This document shows positions 15,695-24,243 of a stretch of DNA of 27,529 bases, one piece after another (the stretch's first letter is position 1; the number at the start of each line of letters is the position of its first letter). The DNA is taken from IMG/VR virus record IMGVR_UViG_3300010153_003917, positions 1 through 27,529 of that record; one strand, 5' to 3'. The translations under genes were made by a program, and so were the position numbers. Origin of the DNA: a virus. The notes beneath the pieces were generated by a model, which was not told where the DNA came from, ran no database searches, and saw nothing but the letters and a program-made list of their open reading frames with translations.

Positions 15695-16112
15695 TACATA
15701 CGAATTTATCGAGTACAAGTCAGAAGACGAACTACTCGAAGGCGCCCTCAAGGTAACTGATGGTGACTACAAGGACCTCGTATATCGATATGGACTGGTA
15801 CAGTTCAAAGAGAACGAGGGACAGATGATCATGAATTTCCAGTTTGAGATTCTTGAGAATCCACATGAAGTAAAGACCGAGGACAACGGCGACCTCATCG
15901 ATTATATGGGAGATGTTTTATGCGAAATCATGGAAGAAGAGTTGCAAAATCCCAAAGATGTGGTAGAATATGAGGAAGAACAGTTCGACGAGAAAATGCA
16001 GTCAACTGTTGAAAAGATGAAATCTGACATCGAGGAAATGAGGTCTTCTTCTAGTGAATCCCGAGAACAATACCGTCGAGAAACTGATACTCCAGAATCT
16101 GATTCTGAATGA
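15672..16112 (+). CDS. Acidic hypothetical protein between uvsX and helicase
   Basis: A 146-residue, strongly acidic soluble protein with no recognised domain. The N-terminal half looks folded ([19 protein letters not shown], then [20 protein letters not shown]); the C-terminal third is a Glu/Asp- and Ser-rich helix or disordered tail ending in [13 protein letters not shown] 15672 overlaps uvsX by 23 bases, with GAAGAA upstream. Its last 59 bases also encode the N-terminus of the helicase if the helicase begins at GTG 16054. Small acidic proteins at this place are usual in T4-like marine phages, but no function is known to me. Confidence 0.75.
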   Translation: MSKTAFSNTYEFIEYKSEDELLEGALKVTDGDYKDLVYRYGLVQFKENEGQMIMNFQFEILENPHEVKTEDNGDLIDYMGDVLCEIMEEELQNPKDVVEYEEEQFDEKMQSTVEKMKSDIEEMRSSSSESREQYRRETDTPESDSE

Positions 16113-17460
16113 AGAGTATTCTCGCAAAACCGTACCATTTTTACATGCAGACTATTTTCACGACATCGTAGAAAAGACTCTGTTCAAGTCCGTCCAAGAT
16201 TTTATCCTAGAGTATGGCAATCGTCCCACGAAAGAGGCGATTGTTATCTCTTTGGATGGAAAAAAGAATCTGACTCAAGATCAGTTCAACGATTGCGTTG
16301 ATATTCTCAATGATCTATGTGACTCATTTACCGAACAGGATGATGAGTGGTTGTATGAGAAGAGTGAAAAGTTTTGTAAGGACAAAGCAGTATATAATGC
16401 CATCATGGACTCTATCCAGATCATTGATGGTAAGAATGAAACACGAACAGAAAACGCCATACCTGAAATTCTATCAGAGGCCCTGTCCGTTTCGTTTGAT
16501 ACTCACATCGGACATGATTACATCGAAGATGCCGACGAACGCTATGAATTCTACCACAAGACGGAATCTAAAATCCCATTTGATCTTGAGATGTTCAACA
16601 CTATCACACAAGGCGGAACACCGAAGAAAACACTCAACATGATTCTTGCCGGTACTGGTGTGGGTAAGTCTTTGTTTATGTGTCATCATGCAGCAGCGTG
16701 TCTTTCACAAAACAACAACGTGTTGTACATCACCTGTGAGATGGCAGAGGAACGTATTGCAGAACGTATTGATGCAAACCTCATGGACATTACTATGGAT
16801 GACATGAAGGCACTACCAAAGCAGATCTACGACAAGAAGTTAGAAACTGCAACTCAAGGTTGTACAGGTAAATTGATTGTCAAGGAATATCCTACTGCCA
16901 CGGCACATGTCAATCACTTCAGGGCATTGCTCGATGAATTAAAACTAAAAAAGAAGTTTATTCCTGATATTATTTTTATTGATTACCTAAATATCTGTGC
17001 TTCGTCACGAATGAAGCAAAATGCAAACGTAAACTCCTACACATATATCAAGGCCATCGCGGAAGAACTTCGCGGTCTTGCAGTTGAAAGGAATGTTCCA
17101 GTCTTCTCAGCAACACAAACAAACCGATCTGGATTCAACAACAGTGATGTTGGACTTGAAGATACGTCCGAGTCATTCGGGTTGCCAGCAACGGCAGATT
17201 TGATGTTTGCTTTGATTTCTACCGAAGAACTAGAAGAGCAGAATCAGATTATGGTCAAGCAGTTGAAGAACAGATATAATGACGTTGTTACGAACAAGAA
17301 ATTTGTTCTTGGCATCACCCGTGCAAAGATGAAATTGTTTGATGTGGATCCGAATGAGCAAACTGGATTGGTAGATACTAATCTAACAGAAGATACAGAG
17401 TATGGTAATGGATTTGGTGAGGACTCGTTCAAGCAGAAATTTGCTGGATGGAATGTTTGA
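16054..17460 (+). CDS. 41: Replicative DNA helicase, T4 gp41/DnaB-like
   Basis: A 468-residue hexameric 5'-3' helicase, close in length to T4 gp41 (475). The N-terminal domain (1-160) contains EYSRKTVPFLHADYFHD, typical of gp41 and DnaB N-terminal helices. The RecA-like domain has Walker A ILAGTGVGKSLF (199-206), the segment VLYITCEMAEERIAERI, and Walker B IIFIDYLNICASS (306-318), followed by the DnaB-like AIAEELRGLAVERNVPVFSATQTNR. GTG 16054 is preferred because the N-terminal residues up to the first internal Met look family-like; TGAGG lies 10 bases before it. This makes an unusual 59-base overlap with the preceding gene. The primase starts in its stop codon. Confidence 0.94.
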   Translation: MNPENNTVEKLILQNLILNEEYSRKTVPFLHADYFHDIVEKTLFKSVQDFILEYGNRPTKEAIVISLDGKKNLTQDQFNDCVDILNDLCDSFTEQDDEWLYEKSEKFCKDKAVYNAIMDSIQIIDGKNETRTENAIPEILSEALSVSFDTHIGHDYIEDADERYEFYHKTESKIPFDLEMFNTITQGGTPKKTLNMILAGTGVGKSLFMCHHAAACLSQNNNVLYITCEMAEERIAERIDANLMDITMDDMKALPKQIYDKKLETATQGCTGKLIVKEYPTATAHVNHFRALLDELKLKKKFIPDIIFIDYLNICASSRMKQNANVNSYTYIKAIAEELRGLAVERNVPVFSATQTNRSGFNNSDVGLEDTSESFGLPATADLMFALISTEELEEQNQIMVKQLKNRYNDVVTNKKFVLGITRAKMKLFDVDPNEQTGLVDTNLTEDTEYGNGFGEDSFKQKFAGWNV

Positions 17461-18512
17461 TGTCAACGTATATTGATAAGAAGTTTATTAATTTTCTTTC
17501 GCCTCAACTAGAAAAGTTCGCTTGGAAGCGAGACAATCTGGCAAATTGCAGATGTCCTATCTGTGGTGATTCAAAGAAAAACAAGAACAAGGCCCGTGGG
17601 TTCTTCTTCCAGAAGGGAACCGACTTCTTCTACAAGTGTCACAATTGTGATGCCAGTTTTTCTTTGTATCGATTACTTGAACAGATTGCCCCAAACTTAA
17701 TGAAAGAGTATTCCCTAGAGCGGTGGAAGAATGGAGAGACAAATAAATCGAACTACGTAAAACCGAGGGAAAAAGAGATGTTCAAGTTTTCGAAACCAAA
17801 CCCAAAACCCAGACCAGAAATTCTAAAGGGTGTGCCTTGTATCAAGGAATTACCCAAAGATCATCAGTGTATTGAGTTTGTCAACATGCGAGGTATTCCA
17901 AAGGAACACTGGGACAAGTTATACTACACAGATAACTTCGGATCGTTCATGAAAAGAATTGATCCAGATCGTTATGATGTAGTAGGAGCAGAACCCAGAC
18001 TTGTCATACCGTTCTTCAATAAGGATGGGGAAGTTGTAGCAGCACAAGGACGTTCCATCAATTTCAAAGACGATGCCAATCGAAGACGAACTGTCAAGTA
18101 TCTCACAGTAAAGAGCGACAAGTCTTCTGATCGACTGTGGTATGGACAATGGAGAGTCAATCCAAAGAAAACAATTTACATCGTAGAGGGCCCTCTCGAT
18201 AGTCTATTCTTGCGTAACTCAATTGCAATGGTTGGTGCCGGCGCACTTGATCAAATCCCAGCACATCTCAAGCACAGTGATGGTGTCTATGTATTGGACA
18301 ATGAACCAAGGAACATTCAGATAGTTCGATATAACGAAAGACTGATTGAACTCGGCAAGAAAATTTGCATTTGGCCTTCTGCTGTCAAGGAGAAGGATAT
18401 CAATGATATGGCATACAACAAATCGACTCGAACGATCGAGAAGGTTATCAACGACAACACATTTAGTGGGATGAAAGCAACCCTCAAACTAAATCAATGG
18501 AGAAGAGTATAA
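17460..18512 (+). CDS. 61: DNA primase, T4 gp61-like
   Basis: A 350-residue phage primase that makes RNA primers with the gp41 helicase. The zinc-binding domain is at the N-terminus: CPICGDS (Cys32, Cys35), KARGFFF, then CHNC (Cys60, Cys63). The Toprim-like catalytic part has LVIPFFNKDG, IVEGPLDSLF (242-250) with the conserved Glu, and VYVLDNEPRN (277-286). The C-terminal FSGMKATLKLNQWRRV parallels the T4 gp61 ending. ATG 17460 overlaps the helicase stop by one base (TGATG); a 4-residue upstream extension from 17448 is less likely. Helicase and primase adjacency matches their joint action in the primosome. Confidence 0.94.
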   Translation: MSTYIDKKFINFLSPQLEKFAWKRDNLANCRCPICGDSKKNKNKARGFFFQKGTDFFYKCHNCDASFSLYRLLEQIAPNLMKEYSLERWKNGETNKSNYVKPREKEMFKFSKPNPKPRPEILKGVPCIKELPKDHQCIEFVNMRGIPKEHWDKLYYTDNFGSFMKRIDPDRYDVVGAEPRLVIPFFNKDGEVVAAQGRSINFKDDANRRRTVKYLTVKSDKSSDRLWYGQWRVNPKKTIYIVEGPLDSLFLRNSIAMVGAGALDQIPAHLKHSDGVYVLDNEPRNIQIVRYNERLIELGKKICIWPSAVKEKDINDMAYNKSTRTIEKVINDNTFSGMKATLKLNQWRRV

Positions 18513-18513
18513 T

Positions 18514-19230
18514 ATGAGAGTTTTGGATAGAGGACATGTTCAACTCGTCGATCACATGGGAAGTGATTTGACCGTTTGTAATGCAGCAAGAGTTTCATTC
18601 AATAAAGAAAGTGATTGGTGTACAGACGAAGCAGCAGTCACCCGACTTGCCGAAAGTGGTTCCCAATACCACCCAGAGGACGTAAGGGATTTGTGTGATG
18701 GTGATAAGAAGTTGATCCGTTACCTTGCGACTCATGGACATTGGACGCCCTTTGCACATCCGCAGATCACGTTGAGAATCAAGGCACCCGTGTCGATTCG
18801 CACTCAGTTCTTCAAGCACAAGCAAGGATTCGTTGAAAACGAGATCTCTCGTCGTTATGTTTCATTCGAACCAGAGTTTTACTACCCATCCTGGCGAGGG
18901 AAACCAACGGATGGTGCAAAGCAAGGCAGTGATGACTTCATTTCGGTTCATCCTGAGGCAGAGAAGAACTTTGATAATGTGATGCGTCTTGCAATGTATA
19001 CATACAATGAACTACTTCGTAATGGAGTCGCTCCAGAGCAAGCACGATTCGCTCTCCCGCAGGGAATGTACACGGAATGGTTCTGGACGGGTTCTCTTGC
19101 TGCGTATGCAAGATTCTATAAGCAACGCATCGATGAACACGCACAATGGGAGATTCGAGAATACGCGGCGACGATTGGTAGGGTAATTCAACCCCTTTTC
19201 CGTGAATCGTGGAAGTATCTCACGGCATAA
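18514..19230 (+). CDS. thyX: FAD-dependent thymidylate synthase ThyX
   Basis: A 238-residue flavin-dependent thymidylate synthase that methylates dUMP to dTMP using methylenetetrahydrofolate and NAD(P)H. It contains HWTPFAHPQITLRIKAPVSI and the signature region RTQFFKHKQGFVENEISRRY. The canonical ThyX motif is RHRxxSxNExSxRY; here RHR is replaced by KHK and a GFV segment replaces the middle, while the NE-x-S-x-RY part is kept. The later parts ARFALPQGMYTEWFWTGSL and YARFYKQRIDEHAQWEIREYA match the FAD/dUMP-binding C-terminal half. It lies one base after the primase stop and pairs functionally with dUTPase and RNR. Its stop codon overlaps a late-promoter-like box. Confidence 0.93.
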   Translation: MRVLDRGHVQLVDHMGSDLTVCNAARVSFNKESDWCTDEAAVTRLAESGSQYHPEDVRDLCDGDKKLIRYLATHGHWTPFAHPQITLRIKAPVSIRTQFFKHKQGFVENEISRRYVSFEPEFYYPSWRGKPTDGAKQGSDDFISVHPEAEKNFDNVMRLAMYTYNELLRNGVAPEQARFALPQGMYTEWFWTGSLAAYARFYKQRIDEHAQWEIREYAATIGRVIQPLFRESWKYLTA

Positions 19231-19233
19231 ATA
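19226..19233 (+). promoter_or_regulatory. Candidate T4-type late promoter
   Basis: The octamer CATAAATA differs from the T4 late promoter consensus TATAAATA only at its first base, which varies in marine T4-like phages. It overlaps the thyX stop and lies 20 bases before the first virion-type gene, exactly where replication genes give way to structural genes. Transcription starting 5-8 bases downstream would give a short leader holding the AGGAG site at 19241-19245. Phage late sigma and co-activator genes are not in the window. Confidence 0.5.
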
Positions 19234-19253
19234 ATAAAAAAGGAGTCTATTTT

Positions 19254-19718
19254 ATGCCCTCAGCATATCACGAAATAATAATCGAACAGGGTGAAACCCT
19301 ATCATTATACTTGACATTCAAGGACGCAACTGGTGCAGTTAAAGATCTTTCTGGTCACACCGCCGATATGATGTGTCGTCGATCTGCTCTTGCAGACGCT
19401 ATTTTGTTTCATGCTCAGGGTTCTATAAATGCAGACGACAGTGTATCCTTTTCTGGATTAACTGGTGGTGGTTTGACTGGTGAATATACTCCGGGAAATA
19501 CATTTGCAGGGACTGCTGGTTCGGGTGGAATAACTCTGAACTCAAGCAGTGCAGGTGCAACTGGCACAACTGGAGGAATTCTCATTAATATGGATGCTGC
19601 TACCACTAAGAATCTACCACGCGGAAGATTCTTTTATGATCTAGAAATTAATCAACAAGGAACTGTGACTAAAGTTATTAGTGGTAGATTTGAAGTTCTT
19701 GGGGAGATCTCTAGATGA
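19254..19718 (+). CDS. Small virion structural / fibre-associated protein
   Basis: A 154-residue protein. The N-terminal part, HEIIIEQGETLSLYLTFKDATG, followed by KDLSGHTADMMCRRS, matches the common phage structural pattern I-x-QG-x-x-x-x-x-x-x-x-x-D...DL-G-x-x-A, found in small virion proteins beside tail-fibre genes. The middle is Gly/Ser/Thr-rich (residues about 70-110) and the end returns to a beta-rich segment. ATG 19254 follows AGGAG at 8 bases; a longer GTG start at 19209 would run through thyX. The stop overlaps the collagen-like fibre gene (ATGA), so the two may be assembled together in the tail or neck. The exact virion location is not shown. Confidence 0.72.
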   Translation: MPSAYHEIIIEQGETLSLYLTFKDATGAVKDLSGHTADMMCRRSALADAILFHAQGSINADDSVSFSGLTGGGLTGEYTPGNTFAGTAGSGGITLNSSSAGATGTTGGILINMDAATTKNLPRGRFFYDLEINQQGTVTKVISGRFEVLGEISR

Positions 19719-22700
19719 GTCAGAACCGAGTAGAAATTCAACAATCAAATCCAAGCATAACCATTGCATCTAACGCTGGTTTACCGGGTCCAGTGGGTCC
19801 ACAGGGTGATGATGGAACTGTTGCACAGGCAGGCGCTCCGGGAAACACAGGTAATACAGGAAACACAGGTAATACAGGAAACACCGGACCCCAAGGAACA
19901 ACTGGTAACACAGGAAACACCGGACCCCAAGGAACAACGGGAAACACTGGTAACACCGGACCCCAAGGAACTGCTGGATCTGATTCTACTGTTGCTGGTC
20001 CTCAAGGAAATACTGGTAACACTGGTAACACCGGACCCCAAGGAACTGCTGGATCTGATTCTACTGTTCCTGGTCCTCAAGGAACTGCTGGTAACATCGG
20101 ACCCCAAGGAACAACTGGTAACACTGGTAACACCGGACCCCAAGGAACTGCTGGTAACACCGGACCCCAAGGAACAACTGGTAACACTGGTAATACGGGC
20201 CCTCAAGGAACTGCTGGATCTGATTCTACTGTTGCTGGCCCTCAAGGAAACACAGGTAATACAGGAAACACCGGACCTCAAGGAACTGCTGGTAACACCG
20301 GACCCCAAGGAACAACTGGTAACACAGGAAACACCGGACCCCAAGGAACTGCTGGTAACACAGGACCCAGAGGTGCAGGAGGAACCCTTGCATTCCTTTA
20401 TGTGAACGGACCCGTTGGTGCTTCTGGTGCTTCTCTCGAAGGATTGAGTCTTGGAGTGTCTGGTGCTGGTATCACATTGATTTTCAATGGTGGTGAGACA
20501 AATGCTCAGGTAACATTCGAAGTGTCAGCAACAGGTAATAGTGATGGTTCGGGTGATCCGGTTAATACTAGTACCGTGCGGGCCGCCGGCGCATTGATGG
20601 ACGATGAACTTGCCACTGCAAGTCCTACATTCGCTGGTGTTTCTGCTGCTGGTATTAGTGCTGATATCGTTAACATTGGAAATGTGATTAAATTCACCAG
20701 TGGTATGACTGCTGCATCTATTGTTACTACAGTGAACGGTGTTTCTGGTGATGTTACGATTTCTGGGAGTAGCGAAGAAGACTTTACTACAGCACTGAAG
20801 AACAAACTCGACGCTATTGAAGCAAGTGCTGATGTAACCGATGCTACCAATGTAACATCAGCAGGTGCCTTGATGGATTCTGAACTTACATCTATAGCAG
20901 ACGTTAAGGCACTGAACCAATCAGTCGTAACATCCGCACACCCCACATTTGCTGGTGTTTCTGCTGCTGGTGTCAGTGCAAACTTTGTAGATATTGGTGA
21001 TCAGATCAAGTTCACCAGTGGTATGACTGCTGCATCCATTGTAACTACAGTCAATGGTGTGTCTGGTGATGTCACACTTGTTGTCACCGATCAAAACTTT
21101 ACCGATGATGATCATACTAAACTTAATGGTATTGAAGCAAGTGCCGATGTGACTGATGCTACAAACGTGGCAGCAGCAGGTGCATTAATGGATTCAGAAC
21201 TTTCATCTATCGCAGATGTCAAGGCATTAGATCAATCAGTAGTATCCGGTGCAAGTCCTACATTCGGCACGGCCAACTTCACTGACGCTTCCAATAAGCG
21301 TCTGATGACGGATGCACAGGAATCGAAGTTGGACGGAATTGAAGCAAGTGCTGATGTAACCGATGCTACCAATGTGGCAGCAGCAGGTGCATTAATGGAT
21401 TCTGAACTTGCGTCTATAGCAGATGTCAAGGCACTAGATCAGTCAGTCGTATCAGGTGCAAGTCCAACATTTGCCGCAACCAACTTTACTGGAATCACAC
21501 ACACTGACGAGAATTTTACTGCTGCCGATCACACTAAACTTAATGGAATCGAAGCAAGTGCTGATGTGACTGATGCCACTAATGTAGCATCTGCGGGTGC
21601 ATTAATGGATTCCGAACTTGCGTCTATTGCAGATGTTAAAGCATTAGATCAATCAGTAGTATCCGGTGCAAGTCCTACATTTGCGGCAACCAACTTTACT
21701 GGAATCACACACACCGACGAAAACTTTACTGCTGCCGATCACACTAAACTCAATGGAATTGAAGCAAGTGCTGATGTGACCGACGCTACCAATGTGGCAG
21801 CAGCAGGTGCATTAATGGATTCCGAACTTTCGTCCATTGCAGATGTCAAGGCACTAGATCAGTCAGTCGTGTCTGGTGCAAGTCCAACATTCGGAACAGC
21901 CAACTTCACTGATGCATCAAACAAGCGGTTAATGACAGATGCACAAGAATCAAAGTTGGATGGTGTGGAAGCAAGTGCTGATGTAACTGATGCTACCAAC
22001 GTGGCGGCAGCAGGCGCACTAATGGATTCAGAACTTACATCCATCGCAGATGTTAAGGCACTAAACCAATCAGTCGTAACAACTGCACATCCAACATTCG
22101 CTGGTGTTTCTGCTGCTGGTGTTTCTGCCAACTTTGTAGATGTCGGCGATCAAATTAAGTTTACCAGTGGTATGACTGCTGCATCTATTGTTACCACCGT
22201 AAATGGTGTTTCTGGTGATGTTACGATTTCTGGGATTAGCGACGAAAACTTTACTACAGCACTGAAGAACAAACTAGATGGTATTGAAGCAAGTGCTGAT
22301 GTAACTGATGCTACCAATGTAACATCTGCCGGTGCCTTGATGGATTCAGAACTTTCATCTATAGCAGATGTTAAAGCATTGGATCAATCGGTAATATCAG
22401 GTGCAAGTCCAACATTCGGAACGGCCAACTTTACCGATGCGTCTAACAAGAGGTTGATGACGGATGCACAGGAATCGAAGTTGGACGGAATCGAAGCAAG
22501 TGCTGATGTAACCGATGCTACCAATGTAACATCTGCCGGTGCCTTGATGGATTCTGAACTTACATCTATAGCAGATGTTAAGGCACTGAACCAATCAGTC
22601 GTAACATCCGCAAATCCAACATTCGCTGGTGTTTCTGCTGCTGGTGTCAGTGCTGACATAGTTGATGTTGGAAATATGATTAAGTTTACCAGTGGTATGA

Positions 22701-23062
22701 CTGCCGCATCTATTGTGACTACAGTGAACGGTGCATCCGGTGATGTTACGATTTCTGGTGGTACAGTCACCTCCTCTTATTCGGGACACCTTGAATCTGC
22801 AATCGTGAAAACATACTACCTCGATCCCAGAGTTCCTGTAGGAAGAACCGTGACTGAGTTCTACGCAATCTGTGGAACTGGTGGATGTTCCGCTGTTATT
22901 GCTGGACAAAACGGAACAATCTCTACGATCAGTGTTTCTCCTACTGGTGCGACTGGATCTCTTGCGAATACCACACTTCCAGTGGGGGGTACTCTTGACA
23001 TGACTCTTAGTAGTGTAGTTGGATGTTTCGATCTCCGATTTGCAGTGAGGTACACGCAATGA
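19715..23062 (+). CDS. Collagen-like repeat tail fibre protein
   Basis: A 1115-residue fibre. Residues 1-21 are a short head; about 22-225 are collagen-like Gly-X-Y triplets dominated by GNT, GPQ and GTA/GTT, with three interruptions containing GSDSTV; about 226-285 are a Gly-rich linking domain; about 287-1015 are tandem repeats based on KLDGIEASADVTDATNV and ALMDSELTSIADVKAL; the last about 80 residues, with GHLESAIVKTYYLDPRVPVG and a Gly/Thr-rich beta region, are probably the distal receptor-binding or trimerisation tip. The repeat type is well known in fibres of T4-like marine phages. It would form a long trimeric rod for host attachment. No autocleavage motif was recognised. It is coupled by ATGA on both sides. 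Confidence 0.9.
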   Translation: MSQNRVEIQQSNPSITIASNAGLPGPVGPQGDDGTVAQAGAPGNTGNTGNTGNTGNTGPQGTTGNTGNTGPQGTTGNTGNTGPQGTAGSDSTVAGPQGNTGNTGNTGPQGTAGSDSTVPGPQGTAGNIGPQGTTGNTGNTGPQGTAGNTGPQGTTGNTGNTGPQGTAGSDSTVAGPQGNTGNTGNTGPQGTAGNTGPQGTTGNTGNTGPQGTAGNTGPRGAGGTLAFLYVNGPVGASGASLEGLSLGVSGAGITLIFNGGETNAQVTFEVSATGNSDGSGDPVNTSTVRAAGALMDDELATASPTFAGVSAAGISADIVNIGNVIKFTSGMTAASIVTTVNGVSGDVTISGSSEEDFTTALKNKLDAIEASADVTDATNVTSAGALMDSELTSIADVKALNQSVVTSAHPTFAGVSAAGVSANFVDIGDQIKFTSGMTAASIVTTVNGVSGDVTLVVTDQNFTDDDHTKLNGIEASADVTDATNVAAAGALMDSELSSIADVKALDQSVVSGASPTFGTANFTDASNKRLMTDAQESKLDGIEASADVTDATNVAAAGALMDSELASIADVKALDQSVVSGASPTFAATNFTGITHTDENFTAADHTKLNGIEASADVTDATNVASAGALMDSELASIADVKALDQSVVSGASPTFAATNFTGITHTDENFTAADHTKLNGIEASADVTDATNVAAAGALMDSELSSIADVKALDQSVVSGASPTFGTANFTDASNKRLMTDAQESKLDGVEASADVTDATNVAAAGALMDSELTSIADVKALNQSVVTTAHPTFAGVSAAGVSANFVDVGDQIKFTSGMTAASIVTTVNGVSGDVTISGISDENFTTALKNKLDGIEASADVTDATNVTSAGALMDSELSSIADVKALDQSVISGASPTFGTANFTDASNKRLMTDAQESKLDGIEASADVTDATNVTSAGALMDSELTSIADVKALNQSVVTSANPTFAGVSAAGVSADIVDVGNMIKFTSGMTAASIVTTVNGASGDVTISGGTVTSSYSGHLESAIVKTYYLDPRVPVGRTVTEFYAICGTGGCSAVIAGQNGTISTISVSPTGATGSLANTTLPVGGTLDMTLSSVVGCFDLRFAVRYTQ
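19778..20385 (+). repeat. Collagen-like Gly-X-Y repeat DNA
   Basis: About 200 codons of Gly-X-Y triplets with strong DNA-level repetition, built from the blocks ggaaacaccggaccccaagg and related variants. The encoded units are mainly GNTGNTGPQGTT and GPQGTA. Three copies of a GSDSTV(A/P)GPQG insert break the triplet register. The region is prone to copy-number change by slippage or recombination. Confidence 0.9.
20573..22756 (+). repeat. Mosaic tandem repeats of the tail fibre shaft
   Basis: Eight copies of the EASADVTDATNV unit, each followed by a GALMDSEL...ADVKAL block, are joined by three kinds of interchangeable cassettes: four copies ending in IKFTSGMTAASIVTTVNG, three with FTDASNKRLMTDAQESKLDG, and two with FTGITHTDENFTAADHTKLNG. 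Protein copies are nearly identical, while DNA copies differ by scattered synonymous changes. Confidence 0.9.
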
Positions 23063-24243
23063 ATTGGTTCGGCGGAGTAATGAACGGAAATAATACTGCA
23101 ATGGAATTTCAGATAGAATTTTCCAGTGCCTTCGGTACAGTTCAACAATTAACAAAAGGTAGTGGTAGTGGTGCAACTGGGGATCATATTTATATTGATT
23201 GGGGTGATGGTAGTGCAATTCAAAGATTCAGTGATATAGCAAGCGGCGCAGGGCATACATATGGCGGTACTGGACCATATAGAATTAGGTCTTGGCAACA
23301 AGACTTTGATATAAATAATCCAGACAATGATTGGGCCTTTGACAATTTCTATAAGTATAGTAACACCGACGAAACCCTATGGAGGGGAATTGCCACCACC
23401 CTCTCGGCCGCATCCCAAATAATTAGTTTTGGTTTGATTATGTACAATGCCAAAGGCGATGGGAATGGATTACAATTCGGAGAAAGAAGATTCGTCCCCG
23501 GGTGGGATATGGCTCACGTTCAGAATTACCCAATCATTTCCTCTACATCTGAGAAAAATCTGCAACGCTTCTTTCAATCTTCTAAGGGTTATACAGCGAT
23601 ATGGAAAGATCCATACGGAAATAACAAAAAACTGTATTGGTTCGACCATCCAGATTACTCCCCGGGTGTTTTCTCACTAAGTTTTTTCGGTCAAACTGAC
23701 TTTAACTGTTATGTTGGTGGGTGGAATATGAGCAATACCACTAACCTTGCAAGTATATTTCGCTCCACTGCTTTTAATAATGACGGTGTAGATGATCTCA
23801 ATAATTGGGATACATCGAATGTTGGATCCTTTTCTCAAACTTTTAGATCTTGCACTACATTCAATCTTGACCTTTCTAGTTGGTCCTTTGCGAGTGCAAT
23901 TTCACTACAGAGAATGTTTCAGAGTGCTAGTTCCTTTAACCAAGATATTAGTGCGTGGGGAACGAATGACGGTGGTATGTCCACTGGTGCCGGTCCTTTT
24001 TCTAATATGTTAGACGGCACTGCTATGTCTGTTGAAAACTATAGTAAGTGGTTAATCTGCCTCGCAAACTGGGCATTTGATAATAATCTCACTGGTTCCG
24101 AACTTCTCGGTGCGAATGGGTGCGAATACGACAACACAACCTACAACGGCATCGGGTCGGGTGAATACACGGATGCTGTAAGTGCGAGAAATTATCTAGA
24201 TGCCACGTTGAATTGGACGATAAGCGGAGACAGTCAAGTATAA
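23059..24243 (+). CDS. DUF285/BspA-like repeat surface protein, putative adhesin
   Basis: A 394-residue protein. An early segment, IYIDWGDGSAIQRFSD, resembles a PKD-type beta domain. Residues about 200-310 carry repeats of the DUF285 (bacterial surface protein, BspA-like leucine-rich) type, such as NNWDTSNVGSFSQTF, then LDLSSWSFASAISLQRMFQSASSFNQDISAWG. Such repeats form elongated binding solenoids on bacterial and viral surfaces. ATG 23059 overlaps the fibre stop (ATGA), so it is probably part of the same adhesion apparatus, possibly the receptor-binding tip protein. No signal peptide is seen, consistent with a virion protein rather than a secreted bacterial adhesin. Confidence 0.78.
   Translation: MNWFGGVMNGNNTAMEFQIEFSSAFGTVQQLTKGSGSGATGDHIYIDWGDGSAIQRFSDIASGAGHTYGGTGPYRIRSWQQDFDINNPDNDWAFDNFYKYSNTDETLWRGIATTLSAASQIISFGLIMYNAKGDGNGLQFGERRFVPGWDMAHVQNYPIISSTSEKNLQRFFQSSKGYTAIWKDPYGNNKKLYWFDHPDYSPGVFSLSFFGQTDFNCYVGGWNMSNTTNLASIFRSTAFNNDGVDDLNNWDTSNVGSFSQTFRSCTTFNLDLSSWSFASAISLQRMFQSASSFNQDISAWGTNDGGMSTGAGPFSNMLDGTAMSVENYSKWLICLANWAFDNNLTGSELLGANGCEYDNTTYNGIGSGEYTDAVSARNYLDATLNWTISGDSQV

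Noticed and set aside
19200-19225. Inverted repeat CCGTGA/TCACGG with a 14-base loop before the fibre operon
   Set aside because: The stem is only 6 pairs, the loop is large, it lies inside thyX and is followed by A-rich rather than T-rich sequence, so it is not a convincing terminator.
19781-20344. 187-residue low-complexity - strand frame
   Set aside because: It is the mirror of the collagen-like repeats, made of repeated Ser/Gly/Leu strings, with no independent coding evidence.
19850-20370. Regular short repeats that could suggest a CRISPR array
   Set aside because: Repeats are coding, in frame, of Gly-X-Y type, without unique spacers or constant palindromic repeats.
20921-22770. Several - strand frames of 64-146 residues in the fibre repeat region
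   Set aside because: They repeat the antisense of the same repeat unit and end at matching places in each copy, as expected for shadows of a repetitive gene.
22595-23218. 207-residue - strand frame
   Set aside because: It lies opposite the fibre C-terminus and the next gene start; its Arg/His/Ser-rich sequence has no family resemblance.
23310-23317. Exact TATAAATA match to the T4 late promoter
   Set aside because: It lies well inside the DUF285 protein gene with no gene start just downstream, so it is probably chance.
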